From: an uncultured Bacteroides sp. | Lineage (GTDB): Bacteria; Bacteroidota; Bacteroidia; Bacteroidales; Bacteroidaceae | NCBI GenBank assembly: GCA_900556625.1 | Contig: USPQ01000002.1 | Location: 6,507-70,506, forward strand | DNA length: 64,000 bases | Direction of reading: 5' to 3' | The notes under the pieces: generated by a model | What the model was told of the DNA's origin: nothing | What the model saw: the letters and a program-made list of their open reading frames with translations, nothing else | Databases searched by the model: none | Shown here: in pieces, positions 53,824 to 63,149 of the stretch | Layout of the letters: every line of letters begins with the position of its first letter | Numbering within the stretch: position 1 is the stretch's first letter | Translations under genes and position numbers: made by a program

Positions 53824-54387
53824 ATGAGATATTTCATAACCCTACTCATATTATTTAGTTGTCTTGACGGCTATTCACAGAAAGTAGCCGTCAGGCTCAA
53901 TGCGCTTCCGGCAACAGACGGAGCCTTCGGAGCCGGAGTCTCTTATGGGATAGGGAATAAAAGCACTGTCGAATTGGCCGGAAGCTTACGGCCATGGAAG
54001 CGAAGCGAAATGTACGTGAACCGTTACTGGTTGATACAACCTGAATATAAATACTGGACTTGCCAAAAGTTCAACGGATTTTTCTGGGGAGGGTATCTCA
54101 ATGGAGCGCAATTCAACGTCGGAGGGAAAAAACTACCTTTCGGCATATTCGCTGACCTCAAGAAATATCGGTACGAGGGCTGGCTCATCGGGGGTGGCAT
54201 CAGTTGCGGATACCACTGGATGCTAAATGATCACTGGAACGTAGAAACGAGTCTCGGAGTTGGATATGATTTCATCCGTTACAAGCAGTATAATTGTGTC
54301 AGGAAATGTGCAGGACTACGCAATAAAGGACAGTATCATTATATAGGGCCCAGCAAAGCCTCTGTAAGCTTAGTTTATCTATTTTAA
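53824..54387 (+). CDS. DUF3575 outer-membrane-type protein, second copy
   Basis: A 187-residue exported protein (signal to about 19, DGYSQ) of the DUF3575 family: VAVRLNALPATDGAFGAGVS, YWLIQPEYKYWTC, GYHWMLNDHWNVETSLGVGY and a final VSLVYLF strand. It is paralogous to the 52059 product without its long N-terminal extension. It follows the DUF3868 gene by 12 bases. Confidence 0.87.
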   Translation: MRYFITLLILFSCLDGYSQKVAVRLNALPATDGAFGAGVSYGIGNKSTVELAGSLRPWKRSEMYVNRYWLIQPEYKYWTCQKFNGFFWGGYLNGAQFNVGGKKLPFGIFADLKKYRYEGWLIGGGISCGYHWMLNDHWNVETSLGVGYDFIRYKQYNCVRKCAGLRNKGQYHYIGPSKASVSLVYLF

Positions 54388-54400
54388 AGAGAAGAACAGT

Positions 54401-54592
54401 ATGAGAAGTATATGGAAAGTTTGGTTTTCAAAACGAAGAAAGATTTATTTTCGGATAGCACGCAAATTCCATACTACCCCATGGAAAGTCTATCAGTTGG
54501 GACATGGTGGAATGAGCAAGAATAAGAAAGATATAAAAATATTGGAAGAATTACAACGATATGGAGTAATCTCCTATATCTACCCTTGGTGA
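54401..54592 (+). CDS. 63-residue basic protein within the fimbrial operon
   Basis: A small, basic protein (KVWFSKRRKIYFRIARKFHT near the start) with a central helix pair (TTPWKVYQLGHG, KDIKILEELQRYGVIS) that resembles a helix-turn-helix-like fold. It starts 14 bases after the previous stop and keeps the operon spacing. I recall similar short proteins in other Bacteroides fimbrial operons, but no function is known. A DNA- or RNA-binding role is a guess. Confidence 0.65.
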   Translation: MRSIWKVWFSKRRKIYFRIARKFHTTPWKVYQLGHGGMSKNKKDIKILEELQRYGVISYIYPW

Positions 54593-54633
54593 TATTATCA
54601 CATAAAAATGAAAAAATATAGTTTACTACAAGT

Positions 54634-56049
54634 ATGAAAACAGGAGGTTCTTTTATTATTACGATTATTCTATCCCTTTCGATACAGGCTCAAACGGTTG
54701 TAACGAAAGAGACAGGAACTATTCGTACAACTTCCTCCAGTTTGTATAAGGCGGGGAAAGAACTGGTGGTTTCTATTTCAATAGATATCACACGGGATCT
54801 CTCGTCCAATGAATCAATGGTACTGGTTCCTATTGTCTGCGATACTTTGGAACATCGGTTGGAACTGCCTCCGATTTATATCAACAGCCGGAAACAACAT
54901 ATTGTTTTCCTACGGGAGACAAGTAAAAAAGAAAAGTCTGCCCAAGCATTACAAAGGAAAAACGGGAATAAGCAGACGATGCATTATTTGCAATCCGTTC
55001 CATTCGAGCAATGGATGAATCAGGCTACCCTCTCGCTAATAGAGAAGAGTTGCGGCTGTGGCATTCCCGACGCGGAAGATTTCATCTGCATTGCCCGTTT
55101 ACATCCACGGCCTACATTCGTTCCGCAACTTGCCTTCCTGACCCCACAAGTTGAAACATCAAAGATCAGAACGGAAAAAGGTTCCGCATTCATTGATTTT
55201 CCGGTCAATGTAACTGCTATTCATAAAGAATTCAGCAATAACGTAATAGAACTGAATAAGATCATTGAAACAATCAACACTGTAAAAAACGACAGCAATG
55301 TAAGCATCACACGCATCAGCATTCATGGATATGCATCACCCGACGGTCCGCTTCAACTAAACGAGCGACTGGCTCGCGAACGTACCCGGACCTTGAAGGA
55401 ATATGTATCCCAACTATATCCATTCGACGGCAAATACATACATACGACCTATACACCTGAAGACTGGGAGGGTTTTGAGGCACTTCTTAGCGACACAACT
55501 TTTCAAGACAAAGAAGCTATCATGAAAATTGTGACAAGCAATATGCATCCCGACCGTAAAGAAGAAATAATAAGAATGAGGTTTCCGGCATTCTACCGTT
55601 TTGTATTGAAACACTGGTTTGTCATACTGAGACATTCCGACTATACCGTCGAGTACCACGTACGTCCGTTTACAATAGAAGAATCACAAGTAGTATTCGA
55701 TACAAATCCTAAAAATCTCAGTTTGGAAGAGATGTTTCGTCTCGCACTCACATATACACCAGGAAGTGCAACTTACAACAAGATTTTTATGACTGCCGTA
55801 CAATTGTTTCCGGACAATCCTACGGCCAATCTGAATGCTGCCTGTATAGCATTGATACAAAAAGACACAAAAACCGCAGCCGTCTTTCTCGAAAAAGCTC
55901 CGCCATTACCGGAAACGACGCTGGCCAAAGGTGTCTTATGTTTCCTGCAAGGCAACTATAAAGAAGCAGAGGCACTATTCCGGCAGTCGAAAGACGCAGG
56001 ACTGTTACAAGCCGACGATAACTTAAAACAGATTTTAGAAGTAGAATAA
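54634..56049 (+). CDS. DUF3868 protein with OmpA-like domain
   Basis: A 471-residue exported protein (signal to about 19, SIQAQ). The DUF3868 domain (about 20-180; MVLVPIVCDTLEHRLELPPI) is followed by an OmpA-like peptidoglycan-binding core (about 210-280; ISIHGYASPDGPLQLNERLA, RERTRTLKEYV) and a TPR-like C-terminus (about 360-471; LSLEEMFRLALTY, VQLFPDNPTANLNAACIALI). It probably anchors the fimbrial apparatus to peptidoglycan. It is the full-length relative of the 52753 product. Confidence 0.9.
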   Translation: MKTGGSFIITIILSLSIQAQTVVTKETGTIRTTSSSLYKAGKELVVSISIDITRDLSSNESMVLVPIVCDTLEHRLELPPIYINSRKQHIVFLRETSKKEKSAQALQRKNGNKQTMHYLQSVPFEQWMNQATLSLIEKSCGCGIPDAEDFICIARLHPRPTFVPQLAFLTPQVETSKIRTEKGSAFIDFPVNVTAIHKEFSNNVIELNKIIETINTVKNDSNVSITRISIHGYASPDGPLQLNERLARERTRTLKEYVSQLYPFDGKYIHTTYTPEDWEGFEALLSDTTFQDKEAIMKIVTSNMHPDRKEEIIRMRFPAFYRFVLKHWFVILRHSDYTVEYHVRPFTIEESQVVFDTNPKNLSLEEMFRLALTYTPGSATYNKIFMTAVQLFPDNPTANLNAACIALIQKDTKTAAVFLEKAPPLPETTLAKGVLCFLQGNYKEAEALFRQSKDAGLLQADDNLKQILEVE

Positions 56050-56073
56050 TTATTCAATTAAACTCAAAACAAA

Positions 56074-57570
56074 ATGAAAAGATTCACACAACTAATGTCA
56101 CTGTTGTTTATGGCAGCAGTCACACAGTACAGTTGCATCAATGATGCAGATGTAGCTTTTTCCGATGAGAGCCACACGGATTCAAACGGCAATCTTGCCC
56201 TATTCTTTGAAATCCCCAATGAAAACCACACTCGCAGCGCCGAATCATCAGGCGTGACAGAGACTGGCTCAAAGGATGAATATGCAGTAAAAAGTCTGAC
56301 AGTCTATCTGTTCGATTCGACTACTAAAAGTCTGAAAGACCAACAAGAACTGAAGAACATCAGACAGGTCAAAGGAGAAGGGAGAAATATACAGTATACC
56401 GCTGACAGAATTACCGTAAATCCGGGTACATACAATATCTTTGCCATTGCCAACGGGAAAGCAATCAACAAAGAAATCACCATGCAAGACGATTTCTTAA
56501 ATGCTGTCGATGAAGTAACGTACAGTACAGGAAAGATTCCAAATGTACCCACAGAGGGCTTTGTTATGACAAACCGTGGTGCAGCCAACCTGAACATAGA
56601 GATAAGAAAGCCTACTGATTCGGACAAGATAACCAATGTATCTATCAGTCTTGAGCGTGCCGTTGCCAAAATCGAACTAACTCAAAAACAAGAGACTTTT
56701 CCCCTGAAAGATCCCAACGGAGAGGTGTATTGTACCATAAAACTCAACACATTCAGAATGTTGAATCTGGCAACTAAATTCTACACATTCCGCCACACAG
56801 CCACATTGAATAGCTTTCAGGAGCCGGCTTCGTATACGGAAGAAAACTTTGGTGACATTCCCGATGTCAACGGTTATCTAATCGATCCTTATTTCTTCAA
56901 GAAAACAGTGGAAGGTGCCAAAGATTTCACAAATGCCGACGGTTTCTTCGCACAAGCATTAGTAGATACTGACATCAACGACAATAACTGGGCAGGTATG
57001 GCACCAGCCAATAGCTGGTCATACATTTACTGTCTGGAGAACTGTATGTTCGTTGATGCACAATTGAATGCATACAGTACCGGAGTAATGTTCAAAGCCA
57101 ACATGGACATCGCCACTAACCGCGTTTTCGACGAAAATGGTACCAATATAAACAATCCGTCCAACTGGCCTACCAAGATGTTCTATTTCAATTATAACTT
57201 CTACATCAGTGTAGATGCAATACGTAAACAGGTTCTGAATAACTTACCGTCAGATGTCACAGACGATTCGGACACAGAGACTCTTGCCAAATACAGTATC
57301 AAACGTTTCCAGAAAACAGAAAACTACTCATGTTACTACAACTACTGGATCAAGCACGAGGATAATTATGAATCTACAGAAATGGGTGTAATGGAATTCG
57401 GTATTGTTCGTAATAATATATATCGTCTGTCTATCAGTAAAGTGGCAGGACTCGGTAGTGGAGATCCTTACATTGAGCCGGAACAACCGGACGAATATAA
57501 GGCCGAACTGGACATCAATATCAATGTTTTTCCATGGGCCGTACGTAATCAAGATGTAGAACTTGAATAA
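56074..57570 (+). CDS. Mfa1-like fimbrillin, type V pilus subunit
   Basis: A 498-residue lipoprotein precursor of the Mfa1/FimA fimbrillin superfamily. Lipid Cys21 (TQYSC); a candidate arginine processing site is Arg54 (NENHTRSAE), where type V pilins are trimmed before strand exchange. Family features include LTVYLFDSTTKSL, TYNIFAIANGK, FVMTNRG and the C-terminal strand VNVFPWAVRNQDVELE. It is the likely main shaft subunit of the pilus encoded here. Confidence 0.9.
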   Translation: MKRFTQLMSLLFMAAVTQYSCINDADVAFSDESHTDSNGNLALFFEIPNENHTRSAESSGVTETGSKDEYAVKSLTVYLFDSTTKSLKDQQELKNIRQVKGEGRNIQYTADRITVNPGTYNIFAIANGKAINKEITMQDDFLNAVDEVTYSTGKIPNVPTEGFVMTNRGAANLNIEIRKPTDSDKITNVSISLERAVAKIELTQKQETFPLKDPNGEVYCTIKLNTFRMLNLATKFYTFRHTATLNSFQEPASYTEENFGDIPDVNGYLIDPYFFKKTVEGAKDFTNADGFFAQALVDTDINDNNWAGMAPANSWSYIYCLENCMFVDAQLNAYSTGVMFKANMDIATNRVFDENGTNINNPSNWPTKMFYFNYNFYISVDAIRKQVLNNLPSDVTDDSDTETLAKYSIKRFQKTENYSCYYNYWIKHEDNYESTEMGVMEFGIVRNNIYRLSISKVAGLGSGDPYIEPEQPDEYKAELDININVFPWAVRNQDVELE

Positions 57571-57604
57571 GTAGTACCGGCCAACTGAATTAAAATCATC
57601 ATAA

Positions 57605-58579
57605 ATGCGTTCATTTCTACTACATATTATCTGCATTGTCGCGTTGTTCTCGTCCTGTGATTGGGTGAATGACGATTTATCAGACTGTCCTACAGGAACT
57701 TGGTTAAAGATATCATATACCTATAATATCCTGAACGTGGACGCTGCATCTACGCAGGTAGGCGACATTACCATTCTTGCCTTCGACAAGAATGACAAGT
57801 ATGTGGATCGATTGGACGTAGACAGTATAACATTACATCAAGGCTACTGCATGGTAAGACTACCGTTTCCCGAAGAAACTTATCACCTGCTTATATGGGG
57901 AGGGATATCCGGCTACCAGTATCAGCTCCCGAATCTCAAGGCTGGACAAACTGAACGGAAATCTCTGAATATATCGCTGGCATGTGACAATAAGAATCAG
58001 TTTAACAGGAAACTGAATGCACTCTTTCACAGTAGCCTTGAAAATATTACTATCAGTGAAGAATATCAGGTCATCACTGCCGGACTAGTGAAAAATACGA
58101 ATTACTTCTCGTGTATCCTACAGGATGAGAACAATCTTCCTCTACGACAAGAGGACTTCGCTTTCACCCTAGAATCCACCAACGGTGTAATAGACTATAC
58201 AAATACTCCTGTCGGCACAACTCCGACCTGTTATCTTCCATATCGACAGGAACTGTCTCTGACTTCCGAACAAATCCCCATCATTCACGCCAGATTAAAT
58301 ACACTGCGCATCATGAAGGGAGACGACACAACATTATCAATAAAACATACACCAAGCGGGAAAACTATTCTGCACCTACCACTCACCCAATATTTATTGT
58401 TATCAAAAAATTATCCTAATAACATAGGTGACATAAGTGATCAAGAATATCTTGACCGAGAAGATTCTTACACACTCATGTTCTTTATACAATCATCGGA
58501 CACGGGGATTCCGAGGATTCCAACAATGAAAGTAAACGACTGGATTATACGTCTGAATGATTCTGAACTAGGATCATAG
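57605..58579 (+). CDS. FimB/Mfa2-family fimbrial anchor or tip lipoprotein
   Basis: A 324-residue lipoprotein (Cys18, LFSSC) of the FimB/Mfa2 family: DWVNDDLSDCPTGTWLKISY, ITILAFDKNDKYVDRL, and YHLLIWGGISG. In Porphyromonas, Mfa2/FimB anchor the pilus base in the outer membrane and limit its length. It is the last gene of the phase-variable operon. Confidence 0.9.
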   Translation: MRSFLLHIICIVALFSSCDWVNDDLSDCPTGTWLKISYTYNILNVDAASTQVGDITILAFDKNDKYVDRLDVDSITLHQGYCMVRLPFPEETYHLLIWGGISGYQYQLPNLKAGQTERKSLNISLACDNKNQFNRKLNALFHSSLENITISEEYQVITAGLVKNTNYFSCILQDENNLPLRQEDFAFTLESTNGVIDYTNTPVGTTPTCYLPYRQELSLTSEQIPIIHARLNTLRIMKGDDTTLSIKHTPSGKTILHLPLTQYLLLSKNYPNNIGDISDQEYLDREDSYTLMFFIQSSDTGIPRIPTMKVNDWIIRLNDSELGS

Positions 58580-58691
58580 AAAATTAAGAAATAAGTATTT
58601 ATACAACATAATATAGGTGAGATGTAAAAAAGGCTACTGTGAAGTACCCAAGCGGGCTTTTGCCCTCATAGCATATAAATATTCCCACTCA

Positions 58692-58727
58692 AATAAAACG
58701 GCATAATCTTTGAGAAACCGTTTTATT
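58692..58727. repeat. 10-bp perfect hairpin after the fimbrial operon
   Basis: AATAAAACGG (58692-58701) pairs with CCGTTTTATT (58718-58727). With the next hairpin it forms a tandem end region between two convergent operons. Confidence 0.6.
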
Positions 58728-58750
58728 CATTGTTTGTTTTGTTTGTATTA

Positions 58751-58794
58751 AGTGCATCCATTCCAAGAGAGGAACGGATGCACTGTTTGTTTTA
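58751..58794 (+). terminator. bidirectional-type terminator between convergent operons
   Basis: AGTGCATCCATTCC (58751-58764) pairs with 58771-58784 over 14 bp with one mismatch and a six-base loop, followed by GTTTGTTTTA. It probably terminates the fimbrial operon; the T-run is imperfect. Confidence 0.7.
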
Positions 58795-58873
58795 TAGATG
58801 ACTAGAATATCAAAGCCTTATCAACTTCTGAAATAATAGAATTAAAGAAGCTATATGAAAACAATACAGCCTT

Positions 58874-60067
58874 TCATCTTTTGTCATGGAACCGATATCC
58901 AAGCCCCAGCATCAGATTGTTGGGATCCTTAAACTTGCTCAACTGGTATCCAACGTGCAGGAACAAGTGGCGTGTGACATAAGTTTTGAGAGCTAGAATC
59001 TGGTAGAATCCCTGCGTATCATCTCCATGGCATACCAGATTCCGTCCTAGCCCGGCATTGATTGAGAAAATGGGCATTACCAGTTCTGCACGGAGGGACA
59101 ACCCCACTGCAAATTGCTCACGAAAAGGAGGACGATGAAACTTTAAATCGCCCGAATAACTTCCTTCCAATTTATAATCTTTGATATTGGCACTCTCGTC
59201 ATACTGCGCATCCACAGAAAGGCCCGCCCGAAAATAGTTGTTGAAGTTATACATTGGAGCAAAGTTGAGACCTGCAATACCAAACGAACCGGGAACCAGA
59301 CTCGGTATATTGTCCTTTACGAATCCCCTCTTACGAGTGGCACCGTATATTACCAGATCATAACTGACATGCGGCTTTATAAATACCCGCTTGGGGGATA
59401 CTGTTCCGAGTGTCTCATCCGCATCTCCAAAGGTGCGTACAATGCCGACTCTCCCACCGATCACATTGAGTCCACCATTAGGATAATGCGTGTTTCCGTT
59501 AGAAAAATGTGTGAAGTCCACACCTGCGGCCAATTTCCATTGCGGATGAAGCTGCCAGTTCAAGATAAACCCCAGATTGATGTATGCATTGATTTTAGAA
59601 CCGATAACCTCATTCTGCGGATTATATAGCCCGTCATATTTCTTCCAACCGAAAGAAGCACCGAAATTCCACTCGTAATCAAATGACAAGAGAGGCGAAA
59701 GTTGTACAATAGGTGCCCCCTGAAAAGCATATACCACCACCGGATTTCCAAGTTCAGCGGGAGAGTGGAAGGTATTATAAGATACACCTATCCCCTGATA
59801 GGCATGGGGGTACAGCCGGCCTAATCGGGAATCTTTATTGAACCGGAAAGCATACTTCAGATGTAGGGAAAGTGACTGGTCAATGGTCTTCTGCCGTGCA
59901 TTATCTCCTTCCAGAAAGCTGTTTGTCGGAGCTACATACCCCGGACGAATATCAAAACCAATCTGATGCTTCACAATTGTCTGAGCCTTCAGATTCCCGC
60001 CAACTACAGAAATCGTCAACAGACAAATAATGTATAGTAACCGTCCGGTATTCATATCTTTAGTCAT
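58874..60067 (-). CDS. PagL-like lipid A deacylase / acyloxyacyl hydrolase
   Basis: A 397-residue outer membrane protein with signal peptide (to about 29, NLKAQ). The region around 150-215 matches PagL: QLHPQWKLAAGVDFTHFSNG, with His187 and Ser189 as the catalytic pair. The C-terminal 180 residues form further barrel-like strands (ending LMLGLGYRF), making it about twice the length of Pseudomonas PagL. It would remove an acyl chain from lipid A. Its start overlaps the preceding lipoprotein stop by four bases (ATGA). Confidence 0.82.
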   Translation of the reverse strand: MTKDMNTGRLLYIICLLTISVVGGNLKAQTIVKHQIGFDIRPGYVAPTNSFLEGDNARQKTIDQSLSLHLKYAFRFNKDSRLGRLYPHAYQGIGVSYNTFHSPAELGNPVVVYAFQGAPIVQLSPLLSFDYEWNFGASFGWKKYDGLYNPQNEVIGSKINAYINLGFILNWQLHPQWKLAAGVDFTHFSNGNTHYPNGGLNVIGGRVGIVRTFGDADETLGTVSPKRVFIKPHVSYDLVIYGATRKRGFVKDNIPSLVPGSFGIAGLNFAPMYNFNNYFRAGLSVDAQYDESANIKDYKLEGSYSGDLKFHRPPFREQFAVGLSLRAELVMPIFSINAGLGRNLVCHGDDTQGFYQILALKTYVTRHLFLHVGYQLSKFKDPNNLMLGLGYRFHDKR

Positions 60068-61008
60068 TTGATATTTTCTCGTGTTATGTAATATGCAGCA
60101 GGCATTTTACTTTGCAACGTGCCGTTTATGGTCCGCCGTTTCCCGGTCTTTGGGTGAACAGCATAGAGGGCGTATCTAGTTTCAAACCAGTAATACTCTA
60201 TCAGCACAGTGATACGCTGGGTCGTATAAGGTGGAATAGAGACTTCTATCTGTTCCGTATTGGAAAAAGGTAATGTTTGCTGCTTGGAAGTATATCGCAC
60301 CTGTTTACCGTTCATCTGCAAATGACCGTTTTCTACGCTTGGTATCTCTACTGTCAGGTTACTTTCTCCCAATAGTTGAAAAAGTTCCGGCATGTCGCTT
60401 CTGAACATCACTTCATGATAAACATTCTCGTAAGGAGACAGTAAACACGGATAGTCAATACCCCAGCCATTAGGTTGCACAAAACTCCTTTTTGCTTCGA
60501 TTCTTTTCTCATAAGAATCCTCGTCTAAAGAATAATAAGTGATATGATCAATCACATACCTGTCCGATGGTGAAATATCAACGTATATCTCCTGAGACTC
60601 ATATTCGTTGCTCACCGTGAGTTTGAATTGAAAATGAGTAGAACGGGCATTCTCTTCTACTGCAATCTTCAGTTCCCGGGGATTACTACGTTCGATAGTG
60701 AAACCGATCAATTCCTCATTGCACACAATCTTGCCCTGTCCTTTAAGATATGGAAATTGGTCCGTTGTTATCAGATCACCACCCGCATCATACACTGCAT
60801 ACGAATAGGTAAAACCTTCATCATACGTATACACTCCCAATACGTCCCAATTGGAAGAAGCAAACCGAATGATTTTGGTGTCGCCATTGCCATCCAAAGT
60901 CAGTTCGGAATCGGCAGACCGGAAATCGTCAACAAATACATCACCGTTACAACCATAAAACACCAATAGAATAAGAATATATTCCGTTAAGTTTATGAAT
61001 ATCTTCAT
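60064..61008 (-). CDS. unknown lipoprotein coupled to the PagL-like gene
   Basis: A 314-residue lipoprotein (cysteine near residue 20, LVFYGC) rich in beta strands, with no domain I recognise. The middle has two Ig-like stretches and the end a conserved-looking RYALYAVHPKTGKRRTINGT segment. The four-base overlap with the PagL-like gene suggests the two products work together. Expected at the outer membrane. Confidence 0.8.
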   Translation of the reverse strand: MKIFINLTEYILILLVFYGCNGDVFVDDFRSADSELTLDGNGDTKIIRFASSNWDVLGVYTYDEGFTYSYAVYDAGGDLITTDQFPYLKGQGKIVCNEELIGFTIERSNPRELKIAVEENARSTHFQFKLTVSNEYESQEIYVDISPSDRYVIDHITYYSLDEDSYEKRIEAKRSFVQPNGWGIDYPCLLSPYENVYHEVMFRSDMPELFQLLGESNLTVEIPSVENGHLQMNGKQVRYTSKQQTLPFSNTEQIEVSIPPYTTQRITVLIEYYWFETRYALYAVHPKTGKRRTINGTLQSKMPAAYYITRENIK

Positions 61009-61038
61009 GTTGTTTAGCTCTAGTCATTACATTGAGGA

Positions 61039-61068
61039 CAAAAGTAATATATATTTTTAGAACTCAAT
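61039..61068 (-). promoter_or_regulatory. promoter of the lipoprotein/PagL operon
   Basis: On the minus strand TACTTTTG (61046-61039) fits TAnnTTTG; ATTG (61068-61065) is a possible -33 element with an 18-base spacer. It lies about 30 bases before the ATG at 61008. Confidence 0.6.
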
Positions 61069-61125
61069 GGCTTTAACCCATGTAAAAATATAACTAAAGT
61101 TACATACAACAAGCGAATAACAAAT

Positions 61126-61854
61126 CTAATCAAACAATTCTTTCAATACTTCCAGTGATTTCAAAGCCGGGAAATCCGGCAGATGCAAGCGATAATAGTC
61201 ATTCATAATGGTCAGGCAACGAGCACGTTCCGCACGACTCATGCCGAAAAGATGCATTGTTTCATAATTCATGCGCATCAACTGGCGGAGTCGCCCTGCC
61301 TCCTCAGGATTAATATAGGAAGAATGCAGTTGGGGACGAATGGAAGTGAAACAGGCATTCAGCAAATCAAAATAATCGCCTGTATGGTAGTCTTCCAAAT
61401 TAGGGTAAAGCCCCAAAAAGCGGGAAAGTCTCATCAAAAACACCAGATGAAAATTGGCAAAACCTCCCCCACACTCATCCAGCCAAATAATTGAATGTTG
61501 CAAATAAGCGAACAAAGGACGATTCTCTGCCTCCTCCCGAACTGCCCGATAGAGGAACTCTGACAAGAAAAGTGCCATTGAAGATTTATACGGGTCATAG
61601 GGAATAGAAGAAAAGGGATAAAAAGATTTCGCCTCCTTGATGCGATAAAGTGTCGCATTCGGACGATAATCGGCCTCGAACTCAATGAAAGACAACGGTT
61701 GGAACAGAACAGACTTCACTGCCGCCTTTCGCGAACGAGGTACTGCGACAAGAAACGAAGCCCTTCCGGACAACTCCGTATACATATCTACAATGATAGA
61801 AGTATCATTATATTTGAGCGTATGAAGAACTATTCCTTTTGTCTTTTGCAGCAT
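61126..61854 (-). CDS. recO: DNA repair protein RecO
   Basis: A 242-residue recombination mediator that helps load RecA on SSB-coated DNA. The N-terminal OB-fold (MLQKTKGIVLHTLKYNDTSI, ELSGRASFLVAVPRS) and helical C-terminal part (LFLSEFLYRAVREE, FLMRLSRFLGLYPNL) are typical. TAGTTTTG on the minus strand at 61887-61880 is a likely -7 element, although the -33 is unclear. Confidence 0.94.
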   Translation of the reverse strand: MLQKTKGIVLHTLKYNDTSIIVDMYTELSGRASFLVAVPRSRKAAVKSVLFQPLSFIEFEADYRPNATLYRIKEAKSFYPFSSIPYDPYKSSMALFLSEFLYRAVREEAENRPLFAYLQHSIIWLDECGGGFANFHLVFLMRLSRFLGLYPNLEDYHTGDYFDLLNACFTSIRPQLHSSYINPEEAGRLRQLMRMNYETMHLFGMSRAERARCLTIMNDYYRLHLPDFPALKSLEVLKELFD

Positions 61855-61914
61855 ATACTTGCATATTTCAATCCGGTAGCAAAACTACAAAAAAAATGCG
61901 ACCAATGCCCTATT

Positions 61915-62493
61915 TCATCCTGAAACAGTCTTTTTAATCTTCCGTACTTTTAAGAATCCAAAACACATAATAACCAGAAGTAAACCAATGAGCCCCCCTC
62001 TTATGAGCCAGAAAGTGAATGTAGATTCTCCTTGGCCTACTTCATCTGTAAAGCCGAACTCACTTTTACATCCGGCTTCCTGAAGAATCTGTTGATAAAG
62101 CAGTTTCATATCGTAGGCCTTATCCGTAGCAATAAAGAATTTGCCACTCTCTATCTTACAATTCACATAAGGAGCTGTAAGAATGACACCATTGAATAAG
62201 AATCCGATATGCTTGCCTATTGACTTTTCCGTCGCTTCAGCCCAAGTCGTTTTATGAGAGTCGTCCAATACTCCGAGAATACGGTAAGCCATATTGTCCT
62301 CGTTCGAGTCCGACACTGAATCCAGTTTTATCCTTGCGAAATCTTTCACTGTCACAATCGGGTCTGCCGACAAACTGTCATGCTCCATATCAATCACATA
62401 ATACCAGCCGTTAGGACGGACAGAAGTACTCTCAAATGAAGAAAAGCCGCACCAAAGAAGCAACAAAAAAGAGATAAATAAAATAGTTCTCAT
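61915..62493 (-). CDS. membrane protein with SecD P1-like domain
   Basis: A 192-residue protein with an N-terminal signal or anchor, an exported domain and a C-terminal membrane helix (about 160-182, FWLIRGGLIGLLLVIMCFGF) with a basic tail. The region about 85-130 (EATEKSIGKHIGFLFNGVIL, then TAPYVNCKIESGKFFIATD) resembles the P1 domain of SecD, the periplasmic part that handles translocating proteins. It lacks the other SecD helices. It follows a sigma factor gene and a four-helix membrane protein gene, suggesting a stress-response operon. The resemblance is from motif recognition only. Confidence 0.72.
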   Translation of the reverse strand: MRTILFISFLLLLWCGFSSFESTSVRPNGWYYVIDMEHDSLSADPIVTVKDFARIKLDSVSDSNEDNMAYRILGVLDDSHKTTWAEATEKSIGKHIGFLFNGVILTAPYVNCKIESGKFFIATDKAYDMKLLYQQILQEAGCKSEFGFTDEVGQGESTFTFWLIRGGLIGLLLVIMCFGFLKVRKIKKTVSG

Positions 62494-62555
62494 AATATAT
62501 TTAATTTAGAGTGATTATCGGAAATAGTTAGTAAATAGGAACATAAGCTATTCAA

Positions 62556-63137
62556 TCAGTTATTTTGTATCATATCTTCCAGCCTTCTCAATTCTTTATT
62601 CGCTTCAAGGAGTTGTCCCACTTTCCGATATAAATGCCGGAATACAAAGATATCAAGAATGACCAGCAACAACACAATACCCACAATAATACATCCCCGT
62701 ACAAGAGTAGCATAAATGATGAACCAGGCAAGGAACGGAACAAAAGCAACATAAGTACTGATGTATCCCCAATAAAGCGATGATTTATACTGCAAAACAT
62801 GAAGAATCTGGCGTTCCAAATCATATTTCATGCATCCTGCTTGTTTGAGTTTATAATACTGAAACAGATTTATCCCGAAGGGTACCGAGATTGCAATAAA
62901 GAATACTATATTCGACATGGCCAGGAAAAAGGGGTCAATCAGAATGTAAACTAAAACATTCAAAAACAAAAAAAACAGAATCCCCAGAGAGATCCGTTCA
63001 TACCATAATAACCGGTTATAGCTGGTCATTCTCTTCTTTGCGAGCATTTCTTCAACTTGCTGCCTTTCGACAACTTCCTGACAATTGATCTTATCATTAA
63101 ATTGTCCCCATGCCTTTTTTAGTTCATCAAATTCCAT
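62556..63137 (-). CDS. four-helix membrane protein, possible sigma regulator
   Basis: A 193-residue membrane protein with a cytoplasmic N-terminus of about 45 residues (EFDELKKAWGQFNDKI), four membrane helices (about 48-66, 70-88, 122-142, 145-165) and a C-terminal coiled coil. It starts 13 bases after the sigma gene. Proteins of this layout often sit next to ECF sigma genes in Bacteroidota and may act as anti-sigma factors, though no classical anti-sigma domain is seen. Confidence 0.8.
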   Translation of the reverse strand: MEFDELKKAWGQFNDKINCQEVVERQQVEEMLAKKRMTSYNRLLWYERISLGILFFLFLNVLVYILIDPFFLAMSNIVFFIAISVPFGINLFQYYKLKQAGCMKYDLERQILHVLQYKSSLYWGYISTYVAFVPFLAWFIIYATLVRGCIIVGIVLLLVILDIFVFRHLYRKVGQLLEANKELRRLEDMIQNN

Positions 63138-63149
63138 ATTATATTCTAT

